A stretch of 64,000 nucleotides of DNA from contig CAJTRL010000001.1 of the NCBI GenBank assembly GCA_910578715.1, forward strand, positions 141,104 through 205,103, given 5' to 3'. The notes under the pieces were generated by a model, which had not been told where the DNA came from, searched no databases, and worked only from the letters and a program-made list of their open reading frames with translations. How positions within the stretch are numbered: the stretch's first letter is position 1; every line of letters starts with the position of its first letter. Positions 1 through 8,715 of this stretch are shown here, piece by piece. A program made the translations under genes and the position numbers. Source of the stretch: an uncultured Lachnospiraceae bacterium (lineage in GTDB: Bacteria > Bacillota > Clostridia > Lachnospirales > Lachnospiraceae).

Positions 1-1
1 G

Positions 2-1258
2 AAGCGCGCGGCCAGGGTGTCTCCGGTCATGGCGGTGTCGGGGAATGCGGGAGCATCCGGGAATGTCAGACATGCGGCCGATACCCGGAGCGGCCGGGTG
101 GAAATAAAGCTCGGCATTCATCATGCCGTTTCGGCCAGAAAAAATATGCTGCTGATGACTGGCTCTTTCGCATTAAGCATAATTTTGTTCTTTGGATTTA
201 CGGTTCTGATTGAGCTGGTGGATGCGCTGCTTCCGCAGAAGGCATCGGGGCCGGACATAGACATTACAAGCGTCGGCCTGAACAACGAGATTCCGGCGTC
301 TTTGGTGGAAGCAATTGAAGGAATCGACGGCGTGGCACACGCTTTTGGCCGGGGCATGTGCAAAGATATTCCGGTGTCTTATTCGAGCGGCAGCCTGATA
401 ACGGACGGGGAAATAACTGCTTCGGTGGAGCTGATATCCTATGATGATTATCAGCTGGATTTGCTGCGAATAGACGACGATTTAAGGGATGGCAGCGACC
501 TTGCCAAAGTATACGGCGACAGCGGCAGTGTGCTCGCTATCTGGGATAAGGATATTCCCTGGAAAATCGGAGACACCATCTGTATCGCCGGGGAAGAAGT
601 CGAAATCGCCGGAATGCTCCGGTACAATCCTTTTACCAATGACGGAAGTTCGGGAGGGGTGTTTGATATTATTGCTTCCCAGGAAACCTTTACGCGCCTG
701 ACCGGGATTGACGACTATGTTATCGTAGATGTGCAGATGGATGACCGGGAAAAGGAGAAAAGTGACGCGGCCGTCATGCAGATTCGAAAACTGTCGGATG
801 GATATGATTTCAGGGACAGACGACAGGAAGGGGAGGTCAGGAGCTTCTTTTATGCGCTGATGGTATTCGTCTACGGATTCTTAGGAATCATTGCGCTGAT
901 TGCATTGTTAAATATTATGAACAGCATTTCCATGAGCGTGTCGGCGAGAATCGGCCAGTATGGCACGATGCGGGCCATTGGCATGAGCGGAAAGCAGCTG
1001 ACGCGGATGATTGCGGCGGAGGCGTTTACCTATGCGGTGTCCGGCTGTCTGGCCGGCTGCACAATAGGACTGATTCTCAGCAAATATATGTATGATTTCC
1101 TGATTACTTCACATTTTTATTATTTCACATGGAGCCTGCCCGTCGGACAGATTGTGCTTGCCGTTTTGTTCGTCGTGGTATCGGCGCTTGCGGCGGTATC
1201 TGCCCCGGCGAAGAGAATCCGTGACATGGCGGTGACGGAAACGATTAACGAACTTTAG
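2..1258 (+). CDS. FtsX/MacB-type ABC transporter permease, 5' end outside window
   Basis: The frame is already open at base 2, and the residues before the first possible start (KRAARVSPVMAVSGN) resemble the cytoplasmic loop that joins the two halves of long FtsX permeases. I therefore read this as the C-terminal half of a protein of roughly 800 residues that starts upstream. Visible here are one membrane segment (about residues 44-66 after the GTG at 17), an extracytoplasmic domain of about 200 residues, and three closing membrane segments with the typical sequence NIMNSISMSVSARIGQYGTMRAIGMS. Such permeases work with a LolD/MacB-like ATPase in peptide or lipid export or in antimicrobial sensing; the ATPase is not in view. 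The gene ends in a 4-bp convergent overlap with the XRE regulator. The family is clear, the substrate unknown. Confidence 0.85.
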   Translation, partial: KRAARVSPVMAVSGNAGASGNVRHAADTRSGRVEIKLGIHHAVSARKNMLLMTGSFALSIILFFGFTVLIELVDALLPQKASGPDIDITSVGLNNEIPASLVEAIEGIDGVAHAFGRGMCKDIPVSYSSGSLITDGEITASVELISYDDYQLDLLRIDDDLRDGSDLAKVYGDSGSVLAIWDKDIPWKIGDTICIAGEEVEIAGMLRYNPFTNDGSSGGVFDIIASQETFTRLTGIDDYVIVDVQMDDREKEKSDAAVMQIRKLSDGYDFRDRRQEGEVRSFFYALMVFVYGFLGIIALIALLNIMNSISMSVSARIGQYGTMRAIGMSGKQLTRMIAAEAFTYAVSGCLAGCTIGLILSKYMYDFLITSHFYYFTWSLPVGQIVLAVLFVVVSALAAVSAPAKRIRDMAVTETINEL

Positions 1259-1458
1259 GGCGGAAAAATAAACAGCTCTTCAATCGGTGCTTCCACCGCC
1301 CGCGAGATATCGACAGCCAGCTTCAGGGAAGGGTTATACTGCGCTTTTTCAAGGCGCATGATGGTTTCACGCCGCACCCCGACCTGGAGCGCAAGCTGTT
1401 CCTGGGTCATATCTTTTAACTGTCGGTATTTTTTTAACTGACATTCAAAATCAGGCAT
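1255..1458 (-). CDS. XRE-family HTH regulator (67 aa)
   Basis: A compact Cro/CI-type helix-turn-helix protein. Residues 9-60 form the HTH, with MTQEQLALQVGVRRETIMRLE as helices 2-3 and NPSLKLAVDISRAVEAPIEELF as the closing helices. There is no effector domain. Small regulators of this kind are usually encoded beside a small membrane protein, and here the DUF3796-like gene lies just upstream on the same strand, so the two are probably cotranscribed. The 3' end overlaps the permease stop from the other strand. The regulated promoter is unknown; autoregulation is a reasonable guess. Confidence 0.85.
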   Translation of the reverse strand: MPDFECQLKKYRQLKDMTQEQLALQVGVRRETIMRLEKAQYNPSLKLAVDISRAVEAPIEELFIFPP

Positions 1459-1576
1459 CGTGATGTCGTTCCTTTCCGAAGATTTTGGATTTTTCCGCCG
1501 CGTAGTATGGCCTTGCCGGGAATTACGGAGTAATTTCCGAAGCCGGGCCTGTCAGCAGCTTTCGTGACGGCAGATT

Positions 1577-2305
1577 TTACGCTTCGCTCTGCTCGTCGTG
1601 GTCGTAACGGTACAGTAAGTATTCGTTCAGGAAAAGAAAAAGAGCGAGGGAGAAGAAAACAACAATCATGGCGGCAATCAGGTTATATTCCAGACTGCCC
1701 CAAAGCGCTCCCTGACCGAGAAGGACAAAGGCGGCAATGATGACGGCAAAAGAAATCTTTAAGGATTCAAGCTGCGCTTTCATGGCATTTTCCCGGAAGC
1801 GTTCGTCCATAAAAGTATTCGACAGTTTTCCTTCATAAAAGAACCCGAAAAAGCCGAAGAACATAAAAAACATGAACGGCTGGATATCCTTGTTCTGGCT
1901 GTATGTCCAAAATCCCAGAAATCCCATAAAGCCAAGAAAACCGAGGAATCCCAGTTTGGGACTGATTTTCCGGGTGGTCTGTGTCTGTCTGACCTGTTTC
2001 TGATTCCGGAAAGCAGTTCTGACAATCAGGAACAGCAGAAAGAAAATATAAAGGCATGTTAAGGTTATGGAACAAATCATGGGCAGGTCTTTGGCAGTAA
2101 AAGCATATTCCGAGAAGTCCATCGGGGCGACCAGCCTGGAATCGTTATAAGCTACGGCATACCAGGAAGCGGCGAAATCGAGTGCCAGACAGACCAGGCC
2201 GGAAACGATGACTGCAAGGGCCTTCTTTCTGGAAGAAGGATTGTCGGAAGATGGTTTGTTGGAAGGTAGTTTGTCAGAAGATGATGGGGTGAATGAATTT
2301 TTCAT
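1577..2305 (-). CDS. DUF3796-like integral membrane protein
   Basis: A membrane protein of 242 residues. I chose the ATG at 2305 because a strong AAAAAGGAGG box lies just upstream; an upstream in-frame start at 2335 has none. The N-terminus is Ser/Pro/Asn-rich and contains tandem SSDKLPSNKPSSDNPSS-type units. Membrane helices follow at about residues 28-50 and 75-98. A striking LGFLGFLGFMGFLGF repeat then leads into MFFMFFGFFGFF, as I remember for the DUF3796 family, and two more C-terminal helices follow. It lies upstream of, and is codirectional with, the XRE regulator, the usual DUF3796 arrangement. Function unknown. Confidence 0.7.
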   Translation of the reverse strand: MKNSFTPSSSDKLPSNKPSSDNPSSRKKALAVIVSGLVCLALDFAASWYAVAYNDSRLVAPMDFSEYAFTAKDLPMICSITLTCLYIFFLLFLIVRTAFRNQKQVRQTQTTRKISPKLGFLGFLGFMGFLGFWTYSQNKDIQPFMFFMFFGFFGFFYEGKLSNTFMDERFRENAMKAQLESLKISFAVIIAAFVLLGQGALWGSLEYNLIAAMIVVFFSLALFLFLNEYLLYRYDHDEQSEA

Positions 2306-2575
2306 AAAAATAAAACCTCCTTTTTGGCAAAACAATGAAGTTCATGGTAATTTTCGGTTGTTATCTGAATTGCATGCAGTTCAAAAGTGATATATTTATC
2401 TCTCGATGTGATAAATATATCACTTTCATTTTTGGTTGTAAAGGGGGAAAATGTAAAAATTTGAAATGAGTAAAAGATTAGATTTTCACATCAATATATG
2501 ATACTATAACTTATAAGAAGTTTGCTTGCTTGCAAGACTGCAAGGGCAAACTTCATCGGAAGGGGGAATTGCGAT

Positions 2576-3959
2576 ATGGCGAGAACAGTCGGTATCGGCC
2601 ATCAGGATTTTGAAAGAGTCATTCAGCATAATAATTTTTATGTGGATAAAACGCTGTTCCTGAAAGAATGGTGGGAAAACGACGATGCGGTGACGCTGAT
2701 TACCCGTCCGAGACGATTTGGGAAAACTCTCAATATGAGTATGGTCGAGCGGTTTTTTTCGGTAAAATACGCCGGACAGGGAGAGCTTTTTGAAGGCCTG
2801 AATATCTGGAAGGAAGAAAAATACAGAAAATTACAGGGAACCTATCCGGTTATCAGTCTTTCTTTTGCACCCGTAAAAGAAATGGAAAACTATCTGGATA
2901 TGCGCCGGCTCATGTGCAGACTGATTTATGAACAGTTTCATCAGTATCGTTTCTTATTACAGGTTGACGGCCTGATGGATGAGAAGGAGAAGGAGCTTTT
3001 TCATGCCATATCAAGGACTATGGAGGAAGACGTTGCGGCAATGTCTCTGAACATGCTTTCCAGACTGCTGATGAGGCATTATGGAAAGAAAGTAATTATT
3101 CTGCTGGACGAATACGATACGCCGATGCAGGAAGCCTATATGAAGGGGTACTGGGAAGATATTGTGGCATTCATCAGGAATCTGTTCAATGCCACTTTTA
3201 AGACAAACGCCTGTCTGGAACTATTTTACGATGGAAAACCTGCTGAACGGGGAGAGCCTCCGGACCTGGATAGACGAACAGATAGTGTACAACCAGATTG
3301 ATTATAACGAAGATGCGATATGGAGTCTGCTGCTGGCAAGCGGTTATTTAAAGGTGGAGCAGCATACATTTGACGAGGAAGCCGGAAAAGAAGAATATGT
3401 CCTGAAGCTGACCAATAAAGAAGTAAGGCTGATGTTCCGGCGTATGATTGAAGGATGGTTCCGAAATTACTCTTCGGCCTATAATGATTTTATCAAAGCA
3501 TTGCTTCTGGACGACAAAAAAGCGATGAACCATTATATGAACAGAGTGGCGCTCGCCACATTCAGTTATTTTGATGTTGGGAATAAACCTTCCGAGTATG
3601 CGGAGCCGGAACGTTTTTACCACGGATTTGTGCTTGGCCTGATGGTGGAGCTTTCGGACCGTTATGTCATGACTTCAAACAGGGAAAGCGGATTCGGGCG
3701 TTATGATATTATACTGAAACCGAAATCTGCCGCGAAAAATGGCAGTCGGAAAGACGGCGCCGCGCCGGACGCAATTATCATAGAATTTAAGGTGCATGAC
3801 CCGGAGGATGGGAAAACCTTAAAAGATACGGTCGATGCGGCTCTTTTACAGATAGAGGAAAAACAGTATGCGGCAATGCTGGAAGCGGAAGGGATTCCGG
3901 CGGAGCGTATTCGGAAGTATGGATTTGCGTTTGAAGGGAAGAACGTGCTGATAGGGTGA
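2576..3959 (+). pseudogene. AAA-ATPase / PD-(D/E)XK nuclease-like gene with frame-breaking internal deletion
   Basis: Two overlapping frames together make one family member (PF09820 AAA-ATPase-like plus PF08011 nuclease-like C-terminus, normally about 550 residues). The first frame starts at the ATG at 2576 (AGGGGGAAT box) and gives the typical N-terminus with VDKTLFLKEWW, then RPRRFGKTLNMSM (Walker A) and VIILLDEYDTPMQEA (Walker B), up to KTNACLE near 3220. The second frame resumes at MENLLNGESLRTWIDEQIVYNQ near 3231 and runs to the end, including the nuclease-like IIIEFKVHDPEDG. The stretch normally found between these points (family members continue with an ALMTGITRVSK-like segment) is missing, and the reading frame changes at the junction. 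I infer one deletion of roughly 120-150 codons that is not a multiple of three. The encoded protein is probably non-functional. Confidence 0.8.
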
Positions 3960-3986
3960 GTTTCCATGTCAGCACGTTCTTTTTCA
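3939..3986 (+). terminator. Intrinsic terminator of the AAA-ATPase relic
   Basis: A perfect 13-bp stem (3939-3951 with 3969-3981) is followed by TTTTC. The left arm lies inside the last codons of the gene, so the terminator overlaps the coding end. Confidence 0.8.
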
Positions 3987-4024
3987 TTTTATAGGGAATT
4001 GCTGTAATCGTAGCGGGGTTCAGG

Positions 4025-4073
4025 CAAGAATTTACGCAGTAAATTCTTGGAGCGCAGGCTGCGGAGCCTGCGC
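4025..4073. repeat. Two adjacent perfect hairpins between convergent genes
   Basis: The first hairpin has a 10-bp perfect stem (4025-4034 with 4040-4049) and a CGCAG loop. The second has a 9-bp GC-rich stem (4052-4060 with 4065-4073) and a GCGG loop. Neither is followed by a T-run on the + strand. They sit where the AAA relic and the HAAS gene converge. Similar short hairpins with CGCAG/GCGG-like loops recur at 17.4 and 42.3 kb, so this is probably part of a dispersed intergenic repeat family. Confidence 0.6.
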
Positions 4074-4077
4074 CTCT

Positions 4078-4650
4078 TTATACCGCCCAGTCCCGTTTCG
4101 CTTTGCTGATTGCTTTGAGATAGCGTAACAGCAGTTTCCAGGCGCCTCTGCCAATAAGAATCAGAATGGCCCCCATCACCACCGAGTAGAGAAAGGCGGG
4201 AGCGGGAGAAAGCGTCGTCTCGCCGAATTGTACGACCACATAAGGCATATCGTAACCGAACAGGGAAAAGATAAATTTCAGAAACCCGGCGACGGGCGCG
4301 ACGGCGCCGCAGAATATCAGCGCCGGGGCCATGATGCCAAGGGTTGGGATGATAAACATGCCGGAGACACCTGTCAGGCTGTAAAAGGCGAGAACCGTCA
4401 GGAGCCTGACCGGATGAAAACCGCTTTCTTTTTCCTGGGAAGATTTTTCAAGAAAATCTCCGAGATAGGCTTTTGCAAGTTCTCTGGAATCGCCGAGCCT
4501 TTTTAAAATCTGTTCTTCGGGAAGCTGCTCGTTTTCCATTTCCAGAATAGAGCCTTTAATTTCTTTGATGATATCGGCCCGTTCCGATGCCGGAAGCGGC
4601 CGCAAATGTCTGTCAACTGTGTTTAAATATTTTTCATAGACTGCGTTCAT
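4078..4650 (-). CDS. HAAS/DUF1700-type membrane protein (190 aa)
   Basis: The N-terminal 75 residues (YLNTVDRHLRPLPASERADI, later EEQILKRLGDSRELAKAYLGD) are a HAAS/DUF1700 signalling-type helical domain. Three to four hydrophobic segments follow (about 83-105, 108-130, 150-175). It lies 66 bp downstream of a PadR regulator on the same strand, the standard PadR-HAAS arrangement, in which the membrane protein is thought to act with the regulator in envelope or stress control. A second pair of the same kind lies at 43.7-44.8 kb. The exact role is unknown. Confidence 0.8.
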   Translation of the reverse strand: MNAVYEKYLNTVDRHLRPLPASERADIIKEIKGSILEMENEQLPEEQILKRLGDSRELAKAYLGDFLEKSSQEKESGFHPVRLLTVLAFYSLTGVSGMFIIPTLGIMAPALIFCGAVAPVAGFLKFIFSLFGYDMPYVVVQFGETTLSPAPAFLYSVVMGAILILIGRGAWKLLLRYLKAISKAKRDWAV

Positions 4651-4716
4651 TCTTTATCAATTCCTTTCCTGTGATATCATTTTTGTGATTCTGTCACGAT
4701 GCTTTTGTGCTCATGA

Positions 4717-5085
4717 TTACATTTCTGTGTTTTCTGTACTGGCGGCTATGGAGCCGGAGTCCCTCAGACCGGAGACGGCGGCCAGAAGATTCTGCCATTC
4801 GCCGTTTAATGCCTGTAAATAGGCGGTGCCTTCCGGGGTAAGGGAATAATATTTGCGCGGCGGCAGACCTTCCGCGGAGTCGCGCCAGAAAGACTGCAGA
4901 TATCCTTCTTTCTGTAGTCTGCGTAGCAGCGGATATACGGTACTTTCTGTGGAAGCGATGACCGGATAGCCGCTTAACGTCTGCAGAATTTCGTAGCCGT
5001 AACAGGTCTTGGCCTGTAACATAAGCAGAATACAATATTCCAGCGTGCCTCTCGCAAGCTGTGATTTCCATTTGTCCAGATTCAT
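4717..5085 (-). CDS. PadR-family transcriptional regulator
   Basis: This 122-residue protein begins MNLDKWKSQLARGTLEYCIL, the usual opening of PadR proteins. The winged helix includes SGYPVIASTESTVYPLLRRL and EGYLQSFWRDSAEGLPPRKYY, and a short C-terminal dimerisation helix follows. PadR proteins repress their own operon and often a membrane target; here the target is probably its own promoter and the HAAS gene downstream. The 5' flank (5086-5240) is AT-rich and contains the likely promoter. Ligand unknown. Confidence 0.9.
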   Translation of the reverse strand: MNLDKWKSQLARGTLEYCILLMLQAKTCYGYEILQTLSGYPVIASTESTVYPLLRRLQKEGYLQSFWRDSAEGLPPRKYYSLTPEGTAYLQALNGEWQNLLAAVSGLRDSGSIAASTENTEM

Positions 5086-5348
5086 TCCGATACCTCGCTG
5101 TCAGTACACTAGTGTGCCATTTACCAGTTAGCGATACTTTTTTGCCTGTCAGGATTTCTTCTGTGCCGTATTCTATGCGGTATGGCAAAATTTGTATTTG
5201 CGCTTAACATAGTACATCGTACTGCATAGTATATAGATTGTCAATAGTATATCAAATAAGAATTTAAAAAAGTTTGAAAAAATTTTCCGAAAAACCCATA
5301 AATTTCCCGGCGTCCGTCCGTATGTATGATATCAGGCAAAAGTAACGG

Positions 5349-5518
5349 TTCAGCCTCCGCCCGGACAGAGCATCGTTCTCTTTGGAGGCACGCTTTCGCT
5401 CCACTAAAGGAAGCAACGGTACTAAGCTCAAATGCAGCAAGCTGCCTTTTCGCTAAGGACCGGCTTCCTTTACAGGGCCTCCGCCAGAGAACGATGCTCT
5501 GTCCGGGCGGAGGCTGAA
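5349..5518. repeat. 170-bp inverted repeat with 33-bp perfect arms
   Basis: Bases 5349-5381 and 5486-5518 are exact reverse complements. Further inward the arms pair again imperfectly: GGAGGC, then TAAAGGAAGC, is shared by both sides, so the transcript could fold into one long hairpin. It occupies the gap between the divergent padR and VWA genes, so it is not an ordinary terminator. There is no reading frame across it. It resembles a miniature palindromic mobile element (MITE-like). No direct repeat at its ends was obvious to me. Confidence 0.85.
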
Positions 5519-5600
5519 ACATTACGATAAAAACAGACAGAAAAAAGGGAGCGGAACAAAAGAATTAAAATGCTGCTTATGCGGCGGAAAGGGAGGAATT

Positions 5601-7367
5601 ATGAAGAAGAGTATGTTATTTTTGGGGAAAAGAAGTCTGGCTTTCATGCTCGCGCTGACGCTGGCGGCGGGAACGATGACGGGGTGCGGTGCGTCTAAAA
5701 CGGACAGGAGTGGGACACAGGCCGATACCGGCACGGCGGACGGCGCAGAATATGGGAAGAACGCGGTTGTTTCAGAGGACGCATGTGCGGCGGAAGCCCC
5801 GGCGGAAAGCGGCGCTACGGCCGCGGAGAACTATGATGGGGCTGTTGCGGATTCCGGTGAAAGAAACGCGTATTCGTCCGGCATTTATGACGGGACGAAG
5901 GCTGAAGCAGAAGCGGCCGCGGACTGCTACGATTATTATGATTTTGATGACTATGAATTGCCCAATACGGAAGAGTACAACGCGGTGGATGAGTCGGGAT
6001 TTACGGCTGCGGCTGTTTCGCCGCTTTCCACGTTTTCTGCGGATGTCGATACGGCGTCTTACAGCAATCTGCGCAGAATGATTGAGGACGGTTATTGTCT
6101 GGAAGATATTCCGGAAGGTTCCGTCAGAATCGAAGAACTGCTCAATTATTTCCAGTATGATTATGCGGGGCCGAAAAAAGGGGAACCCTTTGGCATCACG
6201 ACGCAGATTGCGGACTGTCCCTGGAATCCGAACAGCAAGATTGCGATGATTGGGTTGAAAACGATGGAGATTGATTTTTCGGAAGCCCCGGCTTCCAACC
6301 TCGTATTTTTGCTGGACGTTTCAGGTTCCATGTACAGCGATGACAAACTGCCTCTGCTTCAGAAATCTTTTTCCATGCTGACGGAAAACCTGACGAAAAA
6401 AGATACGGTCTCGATTGTTGTCTATGCCGGAGAAGACAGGGTAATTCTGGAAGGCGCAAGCGGAGCGGAGCAGGAAGAAATTCTGGAGGCAATCGACAGT
6501 CTGGAAGCGGGCGGTTCCACGGCGGGGAGCGACGGCATCATAACGGCTTACCGGATTGCGGAGGAATATTTTATCAAAGGCGGCAATAACCGGGTAATTC
6601 TGGCGACAGACGGCGATTTGAATGTGGGACTGACGACGGAAGAAGAACTGGAAAAACTGATTACAAAAGAAAAGGAATCCGGCGTGTATTTGTCCGTGCT
6701 CGGTTTCGGAACCGGAAATATCAAAGATAACAAAATGGAAACGCTGGCGGATAAGGGAAACGGAAATTATGCATATATCGATTCTCTGGCGGAAGCGAAA
6801 AAAGTACTGGTGGAGGAGATGGGCGCCACGCTTGTAACGGTTGCGGAAGACGTAAAATTCCAGGTGGAATTTAATCCGGCCGTCGTGGCGGGCTACCGGC
6901 TGATAGGATATGATAACAGACAGCTTGCGGAACAGGATTTTGCAGACGATACGAAAGATGCGGGAGAAGTGGGCGCAGGCCATACGGTAACGGTTCTGTA
7001 TGAAATCGTGACAACGGATTCGGCCACAACTTATGCGGGAACTTCTCTGAAATATGCGGAAAAGAAAGAATTGCCGGACGAAGAGTGGTTTACGGTGAAT
7101 ATTCGTTATAAAAATCCGGGAACGGCGAAAAGCCTGCTGCAGTCCTATCCGGTCGATAAGACGGATTACGACGAAAAACCGGGAAACGATATGCAGTTTG
7201 CAATGGCGGTTGCTGAATTTGGCCTGGTTGTGACGAACAGCAGTTATAAAGGGGATGCGGATATGCGCTCCGTCATCGACAGACTGAAAAACGTTGATAC
7301 GAAGTCGGATGAGTATAAGGACGAATTTTGCTATCTTGTCAGAAGACTGTATAAGAATGGAGAATAG
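5601..7367 (+). CDS. Von Willebrand factor A domain lipoprotein, YfbK type
   Basis: A 588-residue secreted lipoprotein. The signal peptide ends in a lipobox with Cys29 (GTMTGC), followed by an acidic, Ala/Glu/Tyr-rich linker of about 100 residues. The core starts at SPLSTFSADVDTASYSN (the VWF N-terminal region of YfbK-type proteins). The VWA domain follows, with a complete MIDAS: DVSGSM near residue 238, a Thr in GGSTAG, and Asp in ATDGD. A C-terminal DUF3520-like part ends in a helical tail. It would bind a protein partner through a divalent metal at the outer face of the membrane. The RBS is GGGAGGAATT. The lipoprotein downstream may be cotranscribed. Ligand unknown. Confidence 0.88.
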   Translation: MKKSMLFLGKRSLAFMLALTLAAGTMTGCGASKTDRSGTQADTGTADGAEYGKNAVVSEDACAAEAPAESGATAAENYDGAVADSGERNAYSSGIYDGTKAEAEAAADCYDYYDFDDYELPNTEEYNAVDESGFTAAAVSPLSTFSADVDTASYSNLRRMIEDGYCLEDIPEGSVRIEELLNYFQYDYAGPKKGEPFGITTQIADCPWNPNSKIAMIGLKTMEIDFSEAPASNLVFLLDVSGSMYSDDKLPLLQKSFSMLTENLTKKDTVSIVVYAGEDRVILEGASGAEQEEILEAIDSLEAGGSTAGSDGIITAYRIAEEYFIKGGNNRVILATDGDLNVGLTTEEELEKLITKEKESGVYLSVLGFGTGNIKDNKMETLADKGNGNYAYIDSLAEAKKVLVEEMGATLVTVAEDVKFQVEFNPAVVAGYRLIGYDNRQLAEQDFADDTKDAGEVGAGHTVTVLYEIVTTDSATTYAGTSLKYAEKKELPDEEWFTVNIRYKNPGTAKSLLQSYPVDKTDYDEKPGNDMQFAMAVAEFGLVVTNSSYKGDADMRSVIDRLKNVDTKSDEYKDEFCYLVRRLYKNGE

Positions 7368-7457
7368 AGGTTTATGAATCTGTGTGTCTGTTGAAGCGGA
7401 CGGACAGGAGCAGAAAGGCAAAAACAGAAGGACAGAAACAAAAAGATAGGAGCAGCC

Positions 7458-8132
7458 ATGAAAAAAATAACTGCATTTTGGGTTGTAACAGGATGTCTTC
7501 TCTCCCTGACCGCCTGTGCGGACAGGGAAGCAGGAATGGCGGCGGAACTGGCGCCGCCGGAAAACAGAACGGAAGAGGCGTATCTTCGGATAATAGGAAC
7601 GGAAAGCGGCATATGGGACGGCAGCCCGGCAGAATCCGGGGAAACGCCGGGCAGTAATGGGGAACAGGCGCATAACGGCGGCGGGGCGGAAGAGAGGCTC
7701 GTGGCATATGAAGCCGAAGACATCTATATGTCGGTCAGTCTGCCCGATACATGGGCCTGTCGGATTAAAACCGTCGAAGACATGGAAAAAGAAGGCGGGG
7801 ATGAAGTCTGCGCTATCGAATTCTGGCCGGAAGCATTTCCGGAAGCGGTCTTCGAATTCGGATACCATCAGTGGTTCGGCATATGCGGCACAGGAGTGAC
7901 GTCGGAAAGAATGGAACTGACAAGCGGCCTTACCGGGTACCGGCATTATGAAGCATATGAGAAGGACGATTCATTCTGGACAGCGATTGTTTTTGACCGG
8001 GTGGAAGATAAAGATTCGGAAGGCACATACGTCATTAGGGCTTCGCCGGGACTGTCCGTATGGGAGCAGATAAGACCGGAATTTGAAAAAATACTGGATT
8101 CGGTCCGTGTGGGAAAAACGGTGCAAAGCTAA
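7458..8132 (+). CDS. Putative lipoprotein of unknown function
   Basis: 224 residues with a signal peptide and lipobox ending at Cys20 (SLTAC). A low-complexity Gly/Glu/Pro linker of about 60 residues follows, then a folded domain rich in aromatic residues (SVSLPDTWACRIKTVEDME and later EFGYHQWFGICGTGVTSERM). The Cys residues in the folded part might form a disulphide. It begins 90 bp after the VWA gene on the same strand and probably shares its transcript. I do not recognise the family. Confidence 0.7.
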   Translation: MKKITAFWVVTGCLLSLTACADREAGMAAELAPPENRTEEAYLRIIGTESGIWDGSPAESGETPGSNGEQAHNGGGAEERLVAYEAEDIYMSVSLPDTWACRIKTVEDMEKEGGDEVCAIEFWPEAFPEAVFEFGYHQWFGICGTGVTSERMELTSGLTGYRHYEAYEKDDSFWTAIVFDRVEDKDSEGTYVIRASPGLSVWEQIRPEFEKILDSVRVGKTVQS

Positions 8133-8238
8133 ATCGTTAAACCTGTTTTTGGAAAATGATAAATAAATGTTGATATTTGTTATCATATCAAATAAAATAT
8201 AGATGGTAATAAAAATTTTTTCTTGAGGAGGAAGAGAA

Positions 8239-8619
8239 ATGAGTTCAGGAGATTTAGCGTACAGTGCAGCAGCGGCGGGAATTAGTGCGGTATATATCAT
8301 TATATATCTGGCACTTATCGTTGTTTCGCTGGTAGGCATGTGGAAGGTCTTTGTAAAGGCCGGCAAACCGGGATGGGCGGCGATTGTTCCGTTTTACAAC
8401 GCATACTGCCTGTTTGAAATGTCATTTGGCAACGGCTGGCTGTTCCTTTTGTGCTTCGTGCCCTGTGTGAACTTTGTTGTGCTGATTATGTGCTGTTTCA
8501 AACTCGCAAAGGCATTTGGCAAAGGCACCGGATTCGCGCTCGGTCTGCTGTTTTTCAATTTCATCTTTATGATGATGTTGGGATTCGGCGATGCGGAATA
8601 CATCGGACCACAGCAGTAA
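8239..8619 (+). CDS. DUF5684-like small membrane protein
   Basis: 126 residues with three hydrophobic segments (about 15-36, 62-84, 98-116). A conserved loop FVKAGKPGWAAIVPFYNAYCLFEMS between the first two is characteristic of the DUF5684 group. The RBS is GAGGAGG. Members are common in Firmicutes, some as the membrane part of signal-peptidase-linked proteins; the function is not known. An intrinsic terminator follows directly. Confidence 0.75.
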   Translation: MSSGDLAYSAAAAGISAVYIIIYLALIVVSLVGMWKVFVKAGKPGWAAIVPFYNAYCLFEMSFGNGWLFLLCFVPCVNFVVLIMCCFKLAKAFGKGTGFALGLLFFNFIFMMMLGFGDAEYIGPQQ

Positions 8620-8644
8620 GGGAATGAACATAAGGAAGTGAGAG

Positions 8645-8690
8645 AAATGCGGCCATTGTATTTTTTTTCAAACAATGGTTGCATTTTTTT
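8645..8690 (+). terminator. Intrinsic terminator after the DUF5684 gene
   Basis: A 15-bp stem with two G-U pairs (8645-8659 with 8672-8686) is followed by a run of T. It directly precedes the promoter of the T-box leader. Confidence 0.8.
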
Positions 8691-8709
8691 GCGCGCTGTG
8701 CTATATAAT
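8679..8709 (+). promoter_or_regulatory. Candidate promoter of the aspS-gatCAB T-box leader
   Basis: A perfect -10 TATAAT lies at 8704-8709. The best -35 is TTGCAT at 8679-8684 with a long 19-bp spacer. Transcription would start near 8716, just before T-box stem I. Confidence 0.55.
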
Positions 8710-8715
8710 AACTAT

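Noticed and set aside
3162..3230. A separate gene starting at 3162
   Set aside because: Its first 23 codons are the wrong frame of the AAA-ATPase gene. Real homology starts only after the deletion junction near 3231.
6321..7946. A 541-codon open frame on the minus strand
   Set aside because: It is the mirror of the VWA lipoprotein gene and its neighbour. It has no RBS, no recognisable domain, an Arg/Phe/His-rich composition, and crosses two real genes.
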